64,000 bases of DNA from Serratia sp. Ag1 (GTDB lineage Bacteria > Pseudomonadota > Gammaproteobacteria > Enterobacterales > Enterobacteriaceae), in contig NZ_JQEI01000009.1 in the NCBI RefSeq assembly GCF_000743355.1, positions 1 through 64,000 on the forward strand. The letters run 5' to 3'. Within the stretch, counting starts at the first letter, position 1; every line of letters starts with the position of its first letter. Positions 8,310-17,535 of the stretch are shown piece by piece. A program made the position numbers and the translations under genes. Below the pieces are notes generated by a model. The model was not told the DNA's origin and made no database searches. It saw nothing but the letters and a program-made list of their open reading frames with translations.

Positions 8310-10868
8310 GTGAGTAATTATAAAAATCAGATTGGAAGACTACCACGCATCAGCCAGTTATCTTATTTAATTACCGTGATGTTGGGTACCCTTTCTTTTG
8401 GTACCCAGGCGCGTGACTATTTTAATCCAGCCTTGTTGGAAATGGATAACCCCCATCAAGGCAGTACAGATCTTTCTGTGTTTGAAGAAGGCGATTTACA
8501 AGCTCCAGGAACGTATCGGGTCGACATTTATATTAACAACGAGGCGAAAGGGACGAGCAATGTCGAATTCAGCCTGTTGAAAGATGCCCAGGGTAAAGAG
8601 AATTTGCAACCCTGCTTAAGCGTTGCCCAGTTAAACGAAATGGGGGTTAAAACTCATCTGTTTCCGGGCATGGGCGATGCAGCGGCCAAGTGCGCCGATT
8701 TAAGCGTGATCCCGCAAGCCAGCGCAGAATTCCGCTTCAACTCTCAGCAGTTGCGGGTCAGTATTCCGCAGGCAGCGATGCAGCAGGATGCGCGTGGTTA
8801 CGTGCCAGAAAGCCAGTGGGAAAACGGGATCTCTGCCTTATTGCTCAACTACAGCCTTAACGGCGCGACGGCTCAGGCTCGTGACGGCAGCTCGGCGCGC
8901 AGCAGCAGCACATTTGCCAATCTTCGCCCTGGATTAAATATCGGCCCATGGCGTTTACGCAATTATACCACCTGGAATCGCGATAACAGCGGGCAGGACC
9001 AATGGAATACCATTTACACCTATGTTCAACGCGATATCGTCACCTTAAAAAGTCAATTGACATTGGGTGATGGCTCATCACCCAGCGATGTGTTTGACAG
9101 CGTCCCCTTCCGCGGCGCGCAATTGGCTTCAGATGAAGACATGATACCGGATAGCCTGAAAGGCTATGCGCCGGTGATACGCGGTATCGCACGCACCAAT
9201 GCACAGGTGACGATTCGCCAGAATGGTTATGTGATTTATCAGAATTACGTCACGCCCGGCGCATTCGAAATCAACGACATGTTCCCTACCGGTGGTAGCG
9301 GCGATCTACAGGTGACCATCAAAGAAGCCGATGGCAGCGAACAACGATTAGTGGTGCCCTTCGCCTCATTGCCGGTTCTACAACGTGAAGGAAGCCTGAA
9401 GTATGCCGTGAGCGGCGGGCAGTATCGCTCCTATGACAGTAACGTAGAGAAGAACACGTTTGCTCAGGGAACGGCAATCTACGGTTTGCCTTTAGGGTTC
9501 ACTGGCTACGGCGGGGTACAGTTTGCTGAACACTACCAGGCGCTGGCGCTAGGCATGGGGAAAAACCTGGGTAATTTTGGGGCGCTCTCTACGGACCTCA
9601 CCCATGCCGAATCCACACTGCAAAACGCGCCTAAAACGCAGGGACAATCCTGGCGCCTGCGTTACAGCAAAAATATCGTGCAAACCGGTACTAACTTTGC
9701 CATCGCAGGGTATCGATATTCCACCGACGGTTTTTACGGCATGCAAGAGGTGATGGATACTTACCGCATTCAGAATAGCGCGCCAGGTATCGAGCGCAGG
9801 CGTAACCGTGCCGAATTTACGCTGAGCCAAAACCTCTGGCAAGGTGCCGGCGCACTTTCACTTAGCGTGGTTGACGAAGACTATTGGAACAGTGAAAGAA
9901 ACTTGCGTTCAATTGGCATGGGTTACAGCAACAGCTGGCAGGGGATCAGCTATTCACTGAACTACAGCTACAACATAAACGCATCAGCAGGCGGCACGGC
10001 AAACAACGAAATTTACGATAAGAACCATCTGGTTGCCTTCAACATCAGCGTGCCATTGGACCGTTGGTTGGGTAATAGCTACGCCAGCTACAGTATGAAC
10101 AGCAGCCAGAAAGGCGGCGCAACCCACAGCGCGGGCCTGAGTGGTTCGGCGTTGGCAGAAAGGAACTTAAGCTGGGGTGTACGACAAGGCTACAACAGCC
10201 AAGACCGCAGCAACAGCGGTAACCTGAACGCCGACTACCGTGGCACTTATGGCCAGATCAACGCGGGTTACGGCTACGATCCGCAGAGCAAGCGCCTGAA
10301 CTACGGCCTGCAAGGCGGCATTATTGCCCATGAGAATGGCGTGACCTTTGGGCAACCGTTGGGGGAAACCGTGGCGCTGGTCCGTGCGCCGGGTGCCGCA
10401 GGTGTTTCTGTCAACAACCAGATCGGCGTCAAAACAGACTGGCGCGGGTATGCGATTGTGCCTTATGGCACCCCATACCGTAAAAATCAGGTGCAATTGA
10501 ATACCGAGACGCTACCGGATGACGTAGAACTGGCACAAACCTCGCAAAACCTGGTTCCCACTCGCGGGGCCGTGGTGCGCGCCAGTTTTGATACCCAGAT
10601 TGGGCAGCGGGTAATGATGACCTTACTCAAAATGGACGGGGCACCGGTACCGTTCGGCGCAACGGTCAGCGATCCGGCGCAGAAAACCGCGCAGGGCTTT
10701 ATCGTTGGCGACAGTGGGCAGGTCTATCTGACCGGGCTTGCTGAGCGTGGCTCGCTCACCGTGAAATGGGGCAATGAGGCGCATCAAACCTGCCAGGTGG
10801 CCTATTCTCTGCCTGCACAGAAGGCGGAAGATAGCGTTATAAAACAACTTGATGCAAGGTGCCAATAA
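8310..10868 (+). CDS. Fimbrial outer-membrane usher
   Basis: An 852-residue PapC/FimD-type usher: signal peptide (about 1-35, ending TQARDYF), N-terminal periplasmic domain (FNPALLEMDNP), a 24-strand pore with plug, and C-terminal domains with a late Cys pair (HQTCQV and DARCQ). It secretes and orders the pilins at the outer membrane. A GTG start at 8310 is used; the next in-frame Met falls inside the signal peptide. It runs into the adhesin gene with 1 base between stop and next ATG, showing one operon. Confidence 0.92.
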   Translation: MSNYKNQIGRLPRISQLSYLITVMLGTLSFGTQARDYFNPALLEMDNPHQGSTDLSVFEEGDLQAPGTYRVDIYINNEAKGTSNVEFSLLKDAQGKENLQPCLSVAQLNEMGVKTHLFPGMGDAAAKCADLSVIPQASAEFRFNSQQLRVSIPQAAMQQDARGYVPESQWENGISALLLNYSLNGATAQARDGSSARSSSTFANLRPGLNIGPWRLRNYTTWNRDNSGQDQWNTIYTYVQRDIVTLKSQLTLGDGSSPSDVFDSVPFRGAQLASDEDMIPDSLKGYAPVIRGIARTNAQVTIRQNGYVIYQNYVTPGAFEINDMFPTGGSGDLQVTIKEADGSEQRLVVPFASLPVLQREGSLKYAVSGGQYRSYDSNVEKNTFAQGTAIYGLPLGFTGYGGVQFAEHYQALALGMGKNLGNFGALSTDLTHAESTLQNAPKTQGQSWRLRYSKNIVQTGTNFAIAGYRYSTDGFYGMQEVMDTYRIQNSAPGIERRRNRAEFTLSQNLWQGAGALSLSVVDEDYWNSERNLRSIGMGYSNSWQGISYSLNYSYNINASAGGTANNEIYDKNHLVAFNISVPLDRWLGNSYASYSMNSSQKGGATHSAGLSGSALAERNLSWGVRQGYNSQDRSNSGNLNADYRGTYGQINAGYGYDPQSKRLNYGLQGGIIAHENGVTFGQPLGETVALVRAPGAAGVSVNNQIGVKTDWRGYAIVPYGTPYRKNQVQLNTETLPDDVELAQTSQNLVPTRGAVVRASFDTQIGQRVMMTLLKMDGAPVPFGATVSDPAQKTAQGFIVGDSGQVYLTGLAERGSLTVKWGNEAHQTCQVAYSLPAQKAEDSVIKQLDARCQ

Positions 10869-10869
10869 A

Positions 10870-11976
10870 ATGAATAACTCAGAGTTAACGATGCGTAAAA
10901 TATATTTATTCGCGAACATTGGGTTAGCGTTAATTATGCTAATCATTTCTTCAGCGAGTTACTCAGCAACCTGCCAGGCGTTCTATACAGATGTTGCTAT
11001 TGGCACTAGCGTAGAGGTAACCGTAATGAGAGACTTGCCGCTCAATACAAAGATTGGGCCAGGAGGGAGTGGACCTACTTATGTGTATGGGTCGTACGTG
11101 GCCTACCGCTGTTTTGGGGCTGCAGGAGAAGTGCTTAACATAGGTCTTTCTACCGACTTGCCTTTTTATGGCGTTATCAATGGCAGAAATGTTTACACCA
11201 CAAATGTTCCCGGTTTAGGCATAGCGATCGCGGGATCGGCTATCAGTACTGAGATGAGCCTATCGGGTAATGAGACACTTCGCGAACCTGCCAATCCGCC
11301 GACAAGCTACATTGATGGCAGCAATCTCTTGTTTGGCCAAGCGAACAGTCGGCAAATTAACTCGTTTCAATTCACCAAAACATTGCCGCTAAACGGCGAT
11401 CTTCGACGGATGTATACATTTAACCTCGCTGTTGAGTTTTATAAAATAGGCCCTATCACTTCGGGGATTTTTACCGGTAAATTTGCAGAGTTACAAATAG
11501 GAACCAATGGTCCAATAGCACCGGTCGGTGTAATGTCTTCATCTGGCGCTTTTAAGGTGAAAACCGTTAGCTGTTCTCTTAATACCCCGGCGATCCAGGT
11601 ACCCTTAGCTGATATTAACGTTATTGAACTTTCTGGCGCCGGTCGTGCGTTCAAGCCTAAAGCTTTTTCCGTTGGCCTTAATTGCGAAGCCGGAACAAGA
11701 ATTAGTGTGACGATGAATGGGACAAAAAATACCGACACTTCTGCTAATGGTGTGTTGCAATTAACCAATGCTGGTTCTCCAGATGTAGCAACTGGGGTCG
11801 GCATTCAGGTTCTTTATAATTCTACTCCGCTGGTTTTGGATAATATTCTGGCACTAAAAACCTCCGCAGGAGGGCAGGAGAACCTCACATTTACCGCGCA
11901 ATATTATCAGACGGCCAGCAAGGTCACGGGTGGTGCGGCCAACAGCACTATGACATTGAATATCACTTATCAATAA
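10870..11976 (+). CDS. Two-domain fimbrial tip adhesin, copy A
   Basis: About 368 residues. After a signal peptide (ending SASYSA) comes a roughly 200-residue N-terminal domain with no family I recognise, then a pilin domain (from about residue 225, VSCSLNTPAIQVPL to STMTLNITYQ) with its Cys pair and terminal Tyr-Gln. Such lectin-like plus pilin architecture is that of FimH-type tip adhesins. ATG 10870 is used; ATG 10891 would also give a signal peptide. The pilin domain is close to that of the second copy at 12619, while the N-terminal domain is strongly diverged. Confidence 0.8.
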   Translation: MNNSELTMRKIYLFANIGLALIMLIISSASYSATCQAFYTDVAIGTSVEVTVMRDLPLNTKIGPGGSGPTYVYGSYVAYRCFGAAGEVLNIGLSTDLPFYGVINGRNVYTTNVPGLGIAIAGSAISTEMSLSGNETLREPANPPTSYIDGSNLLFGQANSRQINSFQFTKTLPLNGDLRRMYTFNLAVEFYKIGPITSGIFTGKFAELQIGTNGPIAPVGVMSSSGAFKVKTVSCSLNTPAIQVPLADINVIELSGAGRAFKPKAFSVGLNCEAGTRISVTMNGTKNTDTSANGVLQLTNAGSPDVATGVGIQVLYNSTPLVLDNILALKTSAGGQENLTFTAQYYQTASKVTGGAANSTMTLNITYQ

Positions 11977-12022
11977 CATTAACAGACCCTTTTTCAACGG
12001 GGTCTCATTATTTAGAGCAGCG

Positions 12023-12562
12023 ATGATGAAAAATTACGGACATAAATTTCTATTGCTTTCTTTGCTGTCAGGTTCTGGAGTTTATCAAGCTTCTGCCGAC
12101 CCTGTTCAGGTCAATATCACAGGCAAGGTGATCGCCTCACCCTGCACGCTGGACACGGCAAACTCTACTCTCAGCGTTGACTTGGGTGATATTCAGGCCA
12201 CCGCTTTGGGTACAGCAGGGACCTATGGTGGTTCAGAGAAATTTTTTAACCTGGTGCTAAATAATTGCCCGGCCACCACCAGCAAGGTGACGGCGACCTT
12301 CTCTGGTACGCCTTATGATGCTGATAATAACTTTTTTGCCAATAGCGGAACCGCGACAGGCGTAGGGATTAAAATCAAAACATTTGCTGAACCCTATACG
12401 GGGACGACGGTGCGGCCGACTTCGTCTACCTGGACAGTAGCGGTTAATGCGGCAACTAAATCTGCGACGTTGGCATTTGCCACCAAAGCGTATACCGCTA
12501 CTGGCAATGCGACCCCAGGCTCGATAAATAGCGTTATGCAAGTGGCTTTCACCTACCAATAG
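12023..12562 (+). CDS. Minor fimbrial subunit, copy A
   Basis: A 179-residue pilin with signal peptide (about 1-25, ending QASA). The paired cysteines (ASPCTLD and NNCPATTSK) and C-terminal VAFTYQ are typical of adaptor or rod subunits. It follows adhesin copy A after 46 bases and resembles the pilin at 13666 in key segments (KVIASPCTLD versus RIVASPCTVD; NNCPATTSKVTATFSGTP versus INCPPTTSRVTASFTGMP). Probably joins the adhesin to the shaft. Confidence 0.85.
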   Translation: MMKNYGHKFLLLSLLSGSGVYQASADPVQVNITGKVIASPCTLDTANSTLSVDLGDIQATALGTAGTYGGSEKFFNLVLNNCPATTSKVTATFSGTPYDADNNFFANSGTATGVGIKIKTFAEPYTGTTVRPTSSTWTVAVNAATKSATLAFATKAYTATGNATPGSINSVMQVAFTYQ

Positions 12563-12618
12563 TGATATGCCGAGCAACATCGATATTAATAATAATACAC
12601 CTGCAATGATATTTAAAA

Positions 12619-13620
12619 ATGATTAAAAAAATAGTATTTCCTAAAATAAGGTTAGTATTGGGCTTGTTGGCATTTTCCCAACTGAGTCATGCTGCCGTAA
12701 CCTGCACTACTGAGGGGCCATCTGCATTTACTATTTCCAGTAGCACGATCACGGTCCAAAGAGATCAGCCCATAAACTCACCAATTTCGGATATTATCTA
12801 TGGTAACAGTTATAACAATATATTCACCTGCCTAAATCCCGAACCCACTGACTGGTCGGTTCTGGGTATCGCTACAACCTTACCCTATAGCACAACAATA
12901 GATGGAAAGAGAATATACAGCACTAACATGCCTGGTGTGGGGATTGCTATAGGTACCAGTGGCAGTTACTGGATTTCTAATGGTTTATCTCTATGGGGGG
13001 ATGTTAACGGCAGGATTATTTTTGGTGCCAGAGGCCCCGTTTTTTATAACTTTTCAGCTCACCCTAGTGTTCAGTTTTATAAAATCGGTCCCATCAGTTC
13101 AGGTACTATCAGTGAGCAACAGACTCATACATTGAAAGTAGGACAAGACGATGGAAGTTATATCGGGCCATCCATTCCAGTCAACCTGAGTGCAATCCAG
13201 GTGAATGTTATTGCTTGTTCTATTAATAACCCGGTGATTCAGGTGCCGTTAGATGATGTTAACATTAATGAGTTTTCTGGAGTCAATAGTACACTCAAGC
13301 CTAAAGATTTTTCCGTTGGCCTGAATTGTGATGCCGGCGCAAAAATTAATGTAACGATGACCGGTACAAAAAATACCGATACTACTGCGGATGGTGTATT
13401 GAAATTAACCAATGCGGGCACCCCAGCAGTAGCAACCGGGGTGGGTATTCAGATCCTCTATAATTCTGCTCCGTTGGTTCTGAATAATATGCTGGCGCTG
13501 AAAACCTCCGAGGGGGGACAGGAAACTTTCCCCTTTACCGCGCAATATTATCAGACCACCAGCAAGGTCACGGGCGGTGTGGCCAATAGCACTATGACAT
13601 TGAATATCACGTATCAATAA
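12619..13620 (+). CDS. Two-domain fimbrial tip adhesin, copy B
   Basis: A 333-residue paralogue of the adhesin at 10870: signal peptide (ending QLSHA), a divergent N-terminal domain keeping only scattered matches such as RDQPIN and STNMPGVGIAI, and a C-terminal pilin domain nearly the same as in copy A (KPKDFSVGLNCDAG, GTKNTDTTADGVLKLTNAG, STMTLNITYQ). The contrast suggests duplication followed by diversification of the receptor-binding part. Assembled by the same chaperone and usher. Confidence 0.8.
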   Translation: MIKKIVFPKIRLVLGLLAFSQLSHAAVTCTTEGPSAFTISSSTITVQRDQPINSPISDIIYGNSYNNIFTCLNPEPTDWSVLGIATTLPYSTTIDGKRIYSTNMPGVGIAIGTSGSYWISNGLSLWGDVNGRIIFGARGPVFYNFSAHPSVQFYKIGPISSGTISEQQTHTLKVGQDDGSYIGPSIPVNLSAIQVNVIACSINNPVIQVPLDDVNINEFSGVNSTLKPKDFSVGLNCDAGAKINVTMTGTKNTDTTADGVLKLTNAGTPAVATGVGIQILYNSAPLVLNNMLALKTSEGGQETFPFTAQYYQTTSKVTGGVANSTMTLNITYQ

Positions 13621-13665
13621 TATTAACCGGCCCCTTTCAACAAGGCCTCATGATTTAGAGCGGCA

Positions 13666-14220
13666 ATGATGAAAAATTACAGATATAAGCCTCCATTTAC
13701 AAGGTTATCAATGAAATACAATTTGATCGTCACCATATTGCTGAGCACAGTGTGCAGCACTATGGCTAACGCCGAAAATGTGGCGGTCAATGGTAGAATT
13801 GTGGCTAGCCCCTGCACCGTTGACGCCGCATCAGCCAGCCAGATTGTCGATTTTGGTCGTGTCAAGAAAAGAGATATGCAACAGGCTGGCAATGCAAGCG
13901 ACTGGCGTCCTTTTCAGGTCAGCTTAATTAATTGCCCCCCAACAACCAGCCGTGTTACGGCGAGTTTTACCGGCATGCCTTTTCCCGGTGACGCAACACT
14001 TTATGCTTCTTCTGGTACGGCTTTGGGCGTAGCGGTTCAGGTGGCGCAGGATGCAGATAAAAGCCGTATTCAGAGGCTCGGCAGCAGTATGGTGGTAGAC
14101 GTGGATCCAGTAAAACACACTGCCACCTATGCTTTATCTGCCAGATTGTTCAGCCCTAATGGTGATATTGCTGCGGGGGATGTGAATAGCCAACTGCTAA
14201 TGAGTTTTACCTATCAATAG
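13666..14220 (+). CDS. Minor fimbrial subunit, copy B
   Basis: A 184-residue pilin, last of the structural genes. The N-terminus is long: a hydrophobic signal (ending STMANA) follows MMKNYRYKPPFTRLSMKYN, so Met16 could be the real start. Mature features match pilins: ASPCTVD, INCPPTTS and C-terminal MSFTYQ. Its upstream spacer resembles the spacer before the pilin at 12023 (both end in a ...TTTAGAGC...ATGATGAAAAATTAC type junction), so the duplication unit spans intergenic sequence. Confidence 0.82.
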   Translation: MMKNYRYKPPFTRLSMKYNLIVTILLSTVCSTMANAENVAVNGRIVASPCTVDAASASQIVDFGRVKKRDMQQAGNASDWRPFQVSLINCPPTTSRVTASFTGMPFPGDATLYASSGTALGVAVQVAQDADKSRIQRLGSSMVVDVDPVKHTATYALSARLFSPNGDIAAGDVNSQLLMSFTYQ

Positions 14221-14437
14221 TGATCGGCAATAGCATCAGGCTGTAGCAATTTTTTGCCTCAGCCGCCTAGCGAAAATACAGTTTAAAACGCATCTACCAT
14301 TCATACTGGCTAACACTCAACATAAGGGCTGCCAGCTTTAGCCGTTGTTAAGCCAAAGGTAAATCTTAAATGAACCAAACGATACCTAAACATCGTCAGA
14401 GACACAGTGACAAATCGCATTGATATTTTTCTATAAA

Positions 14438-14481
14438 AATCCCAGCCAGAATTTTTACTGGGCATAGTGTGTGCTGGGATT
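14438..14481. terminator. Hairpin downstream of fimbrial operon
   Basis: Nine-base perfect stem AATCCCAGC/GCTGGGATT with a 26-base loop, followed by TATATTATTT. It lies about 220 bases after the last pilin gene. The long loop makes it a weak terminator call; it may be another structured site. Confidence 0.35.
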
Positions 14482-14608
14482 ATATTATTTACCACTCTGC
14501 CATTATTATAACTACTTTTTAGTAGATTAGATTTTATTTACTCAAAAACCAACATATACATCCAATTCACCCCCAATCAGCCCTTATGATTAGTTTTATT
14601 TATCGCAT

Positions 14609-14663
14609 ATAAAAAAATGTTGCTTTTTATCAACAAATAAATGACTTAGAATTTTCTTAGTTT
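14609..14663 (+). promoter_or_regulatory. Conserved upstream element, copy before the LuxR-type gene
   Basis: ATAAAAAAATGTTGCT, variable middle, then AATAAATG and TTAGAATTTTCTTAGTTT, matching 6546-6601 block by block with nearly equal spacing. It lies about 294 bp upstream of the LuxR-type start codon, mirroring the copy before the major pilin gene. Confidence 0.6.
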
Positions 14664-14956
14664 AGCTCTCAATAGTTTAAAAACCAGCGCTAAATGGATG
14701 GCTATTTCTGTTCACCTTGAGTTTTATAAAATTTCATAGTAAGCAACTTGCTGCGTGAGGAAGACAGGCATAAAAGCGCCTCTGATGCCATTCGCCATGG
14801 CCAATATTTAACCCGCGATACATTCAGGTTCATTATTTTCCACCAATAAATTTTATAACCAAAAAAATCGAGTTGCCTGTAAAAAGCAACAGAATAAAAA
14901 ACCGGTCAAAGACCGAATAGGTAACGTTTCTTATATATAGCACGTAAGGTAAAAAA

Positions 14957-15589
14957 ATGAAAAAAAACATCATAATAAAAAGCCCATGTAACTTCATTAC
15001 CATTGGGGTTCAGAAGATATTAAATGATTTGGTTCAAGAGAAAAAAATCAATTCAAATATTGATATTAAAGTTTGTGAAAACAATAGAGCTTTTCCGAGC
15101 ATAATTTCGGAGGATAGTTTTTTAATTATCACTCTGTTACGCAAGAACTATACGCAAGATTTTATTTTGAATCTGATGGAAAATTACGCCTCCAATGTGG
15201 CAACGGGTTGCAAAATAGTCATCCTTAGCGACTTTTCTTGTTCTGATGTATTAAAAAATTGCATATATAACTTATGCAACTCTTGCATCATCCTTGATAT
15301 CTCAATGAATCTCAAGGAATTAAAAGATAAAGTAGCTCATTTTTTACTGAGCGAAACACTGATCTCTGATGATGATAGAAAAGCTAACAGGCCCACCCTT
15401 TCACAGCGAGAAATGAGTGTGTTATATCTTTTATTAAAAGGAAATAACTTGCAGTGCATCGCTAATCATCTAGGTATTAATTACAAAACTGCAAGTCATC
15501 ACAAACGTGTAGGGTTGTATAAATTTGGTGTTCGCTCACTGAGTTCTTTTATGCTACCACATAATAGAATCAATACGCTGAGTCGATAA
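14957..15589 (+). CDS. LuxR-type transcriptional regulator (fimbrial-locus type)
   Basis: A 210-residue regulator with a C-terminal LuxR/GerE helix-turn-helix (about 147-203: TLSQREMSVLYLLLKG, CIANHLGINYKTASHHKRVGLYK). The N-terminal part resembles a receiver fold only loosely and shows no clear phospho-acceptor Asp pattern, as in FimW or CsgD-like fimbrial regulators. Strongly AT-rich coding, Lys/Asn/Ile-rich, unlike the flanking core genes, suggesting horizontal acquisition. AAGG lies 8 bases before the ATG. Likely controls the fimbrial operon upstream. Confidence 0.8.
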   Translation: MKKNIIIKSPCNFITIGVQKILNDLVQEKKINSNIDIKVCENNRAFPSIISEDSFLIITLLRKNYTQDFILNLMENYASNVATGCKIVILSDFSCSDVLKNCIYNLCNSCIILDISMNLKELKDKVAHFLLSETLISDDDRKANRPTLSQREMSVLYLLLKGNNLQCIANHLGINYKTASHHKRVGLYKFGVRSLSSFMLPHNRINTLSR

Positions 15590-15673
15590 TTGTTAACAAG
15601 CAAGGCAACCCCTCACCATTGAACATGCATTTTATAACAACACCGTTTTATTCAACTCAGGGATTAGTTGTTA

Positions 15674-16570
15674 ATGAACACACTGCCTAAAATAAGTCAT
15701 TTACAAGTATTTTTGGCTATTGTGAAGAATGGAGGCTTTCGCAAAGCAGCAAAATTACTTAATGTCACTCAACCTGCATTAACTCATTCAATGAATGAGC
15801 TAGAGAAAAGCTTGGGCACTTCCTTATTTATACGGAAAAAGCAAGGTATTCATCTTACTAAAGCAGGAAAAGTTCTTGATGAGCGCGCTCAGTTTTTAAT
15901 TGACACTTACGAATCAGCCATTAATGACGTAAAGTGCCTCAGCGAAGATGAAATAGTACAAGAGCTATCTTTGGGGGTCTCCTCTTTCTCTTTGTTTTCA
16001 GAGCTATCGTCAAAAATCAGTGATTTTCAGATTGCTTCACCAGAAGTGAAAATTAAAATCGTTGAAGATGATTTATCTATATTATTGAGAATGCTACGTG
16101 CAGGAAAGCTTGACTTTATTATTCATCCTGATAGTGAAAAATTTATTAATGATGACCTGATTGATGAGGTTCTCTTCAACTCTAAAGTTTGCATTTTAAC
16201 CAGCATAAAAAGCCCATTAAATAATACTAACTCAGTGGCTAATCTGAATAAAATAAAGTGGTTTTTACCAAAATCAAAAGTGGATTATTACAACCATATT
16301 AGTAACTTGCATAAAGATGCAATGAAAAGTAACAATCCCATTTTTTTACGGGGGGGGATAATGTCTTTGTTAATGACATTGAATTCTGACTTCATCACTC
16401 TGGCTCCAGAATTCATTATAAAAAACAATACATTGATGCATGGTTTTCATGAGGTAAAACTCAAAGAACCGCTTCCCGATATAATCTATAAAATTGTTTA
16501 TTCACGTCATTTCCCATTAAAGAGTACGGCAAAAGACCTTCTTAATGAATTAATAAAGAAATGTCATTAG
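15674..16570 (+). CDS. LysR-family regulator 1 of the fimbrial island
   Basis: A 298-residue LysR regulator: helix-turn-helix KISHLQVFLAIVKNGGFRKA then TQPALTHSMNELEKSLGTSLF, and an effector domain. The ATG at 15674 is used; a TTG two codons upstream is equally possible given AGGGA just before it. AT-rich like its neighbours. It overlaps or abuts the next LysR gene, so the two are probably co-transcribed and may act together on the fimbrial promoter. No effector is evident. Confidence 0.82.
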   Translation: MNTLPKISHLQVFLAIVKNGGFRKAAKLLNVTQPALTHSMNELEKSLGTSLFIRKKQGIHLTKAGKVLDERAQFLIDTYESAINDVKCLSEDEIVQELSLGVSSFSLFSELSSKISDFQIASPEVKIKIVEDDLSILLRMLRAGKLDFIIHPDSEKFINDDLIDEVLFNSKVCILTSIKSPLNNTNSVANLNKIKWFLPKSKVDYYNHISNLHKDAMKSNNPIFLRGGIMSLLMTLNSDFITLAPEFIIKNNTLMHGFHEVKLKEPLPDIIYKIVYSRHFPLKSTAKDLLNELIKKCH

Positions 16571-16593
16571 AAATTAAAAAAGGTTTCCTTAGT

Positions 16594-17535
16594 ATGATTA
16601 AGTTACAACAAATGAAAATTTTTCAAATGGTTGCAGATTTGGGCAGCATAAGGGCTGCAGCCGCAGCGCTGCACCTTACACAGCCTGCGCTAACGCGCAG
16701 CCTTAAAGAACTCGAAGCATCACTAGATGTTAACTTAATTATCAGAGGCACAAACGGTATTACACTGACTGAGGCCGGGAAAGTATTTAAGTTACGCACA
16801 GAGCAGATACTTAAAGACATAGACTCAACAAAAAAAGAAGTTAAAGATATTGTGGCGTTTAAAAACCACGGTGTGTCATTTGGTTTTTCGTCATCCTTGG
16901 CCTATACCGTTTTACCTGAAACCATAAAGCATTTCCAAGAGGAGTTTCCCAAAACAAGCATTAACCTTTTAGAAGGGCAACTAACAGAACTGCTCCCTAA
17001 AGCACGTAGTGGCGAGTTGGATTTTTGTATTTCTATTATTGCCGATGACATACCTATCGATGATTTCGTTATTGATGCTTTCTTTAGCATGCCTTTCTAT
17101 ATTGTTGCACGTAAAGGGCACCCTTTAGAGAAAAGCACATCCATTGCAGATCTTAACAATGCTGATTGGTGCCTGCCGTCAAACTTATCTGGCTATCAAA
17201 AGGAGGTCGAATCCATAATAATTTCTGAAGGAAATGATAGAAACATACTTAGAGGGGAAACAGGTGAAATCAGGCTAAGCATGGCCTTGAGTACCGATTA
17301 TTTAACGTTGGCACCTGCTGCTATTTTTAAAGAACCTCTATTTAAAGAAAGCCTGGTCAGTATCAAGGTAAGTGAACCAATACCTAATGCTTTATATTGC
17401 GTAATGCATCAACGCAACTTCCCTTTATCCCCTGCGGCTCGGTGGTTAATAGATAAGTTTAAAGCCAATATCGGCAAATACTGTGAGTTTTGGGAAACCG
17501 TTAATAACGCTGAAGAGTCACGCAGTATCTCGTAG
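16594..17535 (+). CDS. LysR-family regulator 2 of the fimbrial island
   Basis: A 313-residue LysR regulator (helix-turn-helix LQQMKIFQMVADLGSIRAAA, then TQPALTRSLKELEASLDVNLI). It is a clear relative of the preceding LysR gene across the DNA-binding domain. The ATG at 16594 gives a standard LysR N-terminus; an in-frame ATG at 16561 would overlap the upstream gene by 10 bases and hint at translational coupling. Tandem LysR genes with different effector domains suggest two inputs or a heteromeric regulator. Confidence 0.82.
   Translation: MIKLQQMKIFQMVADLGSIRAAAAALHLTQPALTRSLKELEASLDVNLIIRGTNGITLTEAGKVFKLRTEQILKDIDSTKKEVKDIVAFKNHGVSFGFSSSLAYTVLPETIKHFQEEFPKTSINLLEGQLTELLPKARSGELDFCISIIADDIPIDDFVIDAFFSMPFYIVARKGHPLEKSTSIADLNNADWCLPSNLSGYQKEVESIIISEGNDRNILRGETGEIRLSMALSTDYLTLAPAAIFKEPLFKESLVSIKVSEPIPNALYCVMHQRNFPLSPAARWLIDKFKANIGKYCEFWETVNNAEESRSIS

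Larger units (their letters stand above)
14221..14956. other. AT-rich intergenic region between pilin B and the LuxR-type gene
   Basis: About 736 bases with no credible gene. Visible structure: a 9-bp inverted repeat AATCCCAGC (14438-14446) / GCTGGGATT (14473-14481), possibly ending the fimbrial transcript, and the conserved element at 14609-14663 followed by a minus-strand copy of ATTGAGAGCTAAA (14661-14673). Confidence 0.55.

Noticed and set aside
14310-14495. 61-codon minus-strand frame after pilin B
   Set aside because: No ribosome-binding site, no domain; lies over the 14438-14481 inverted repeat.
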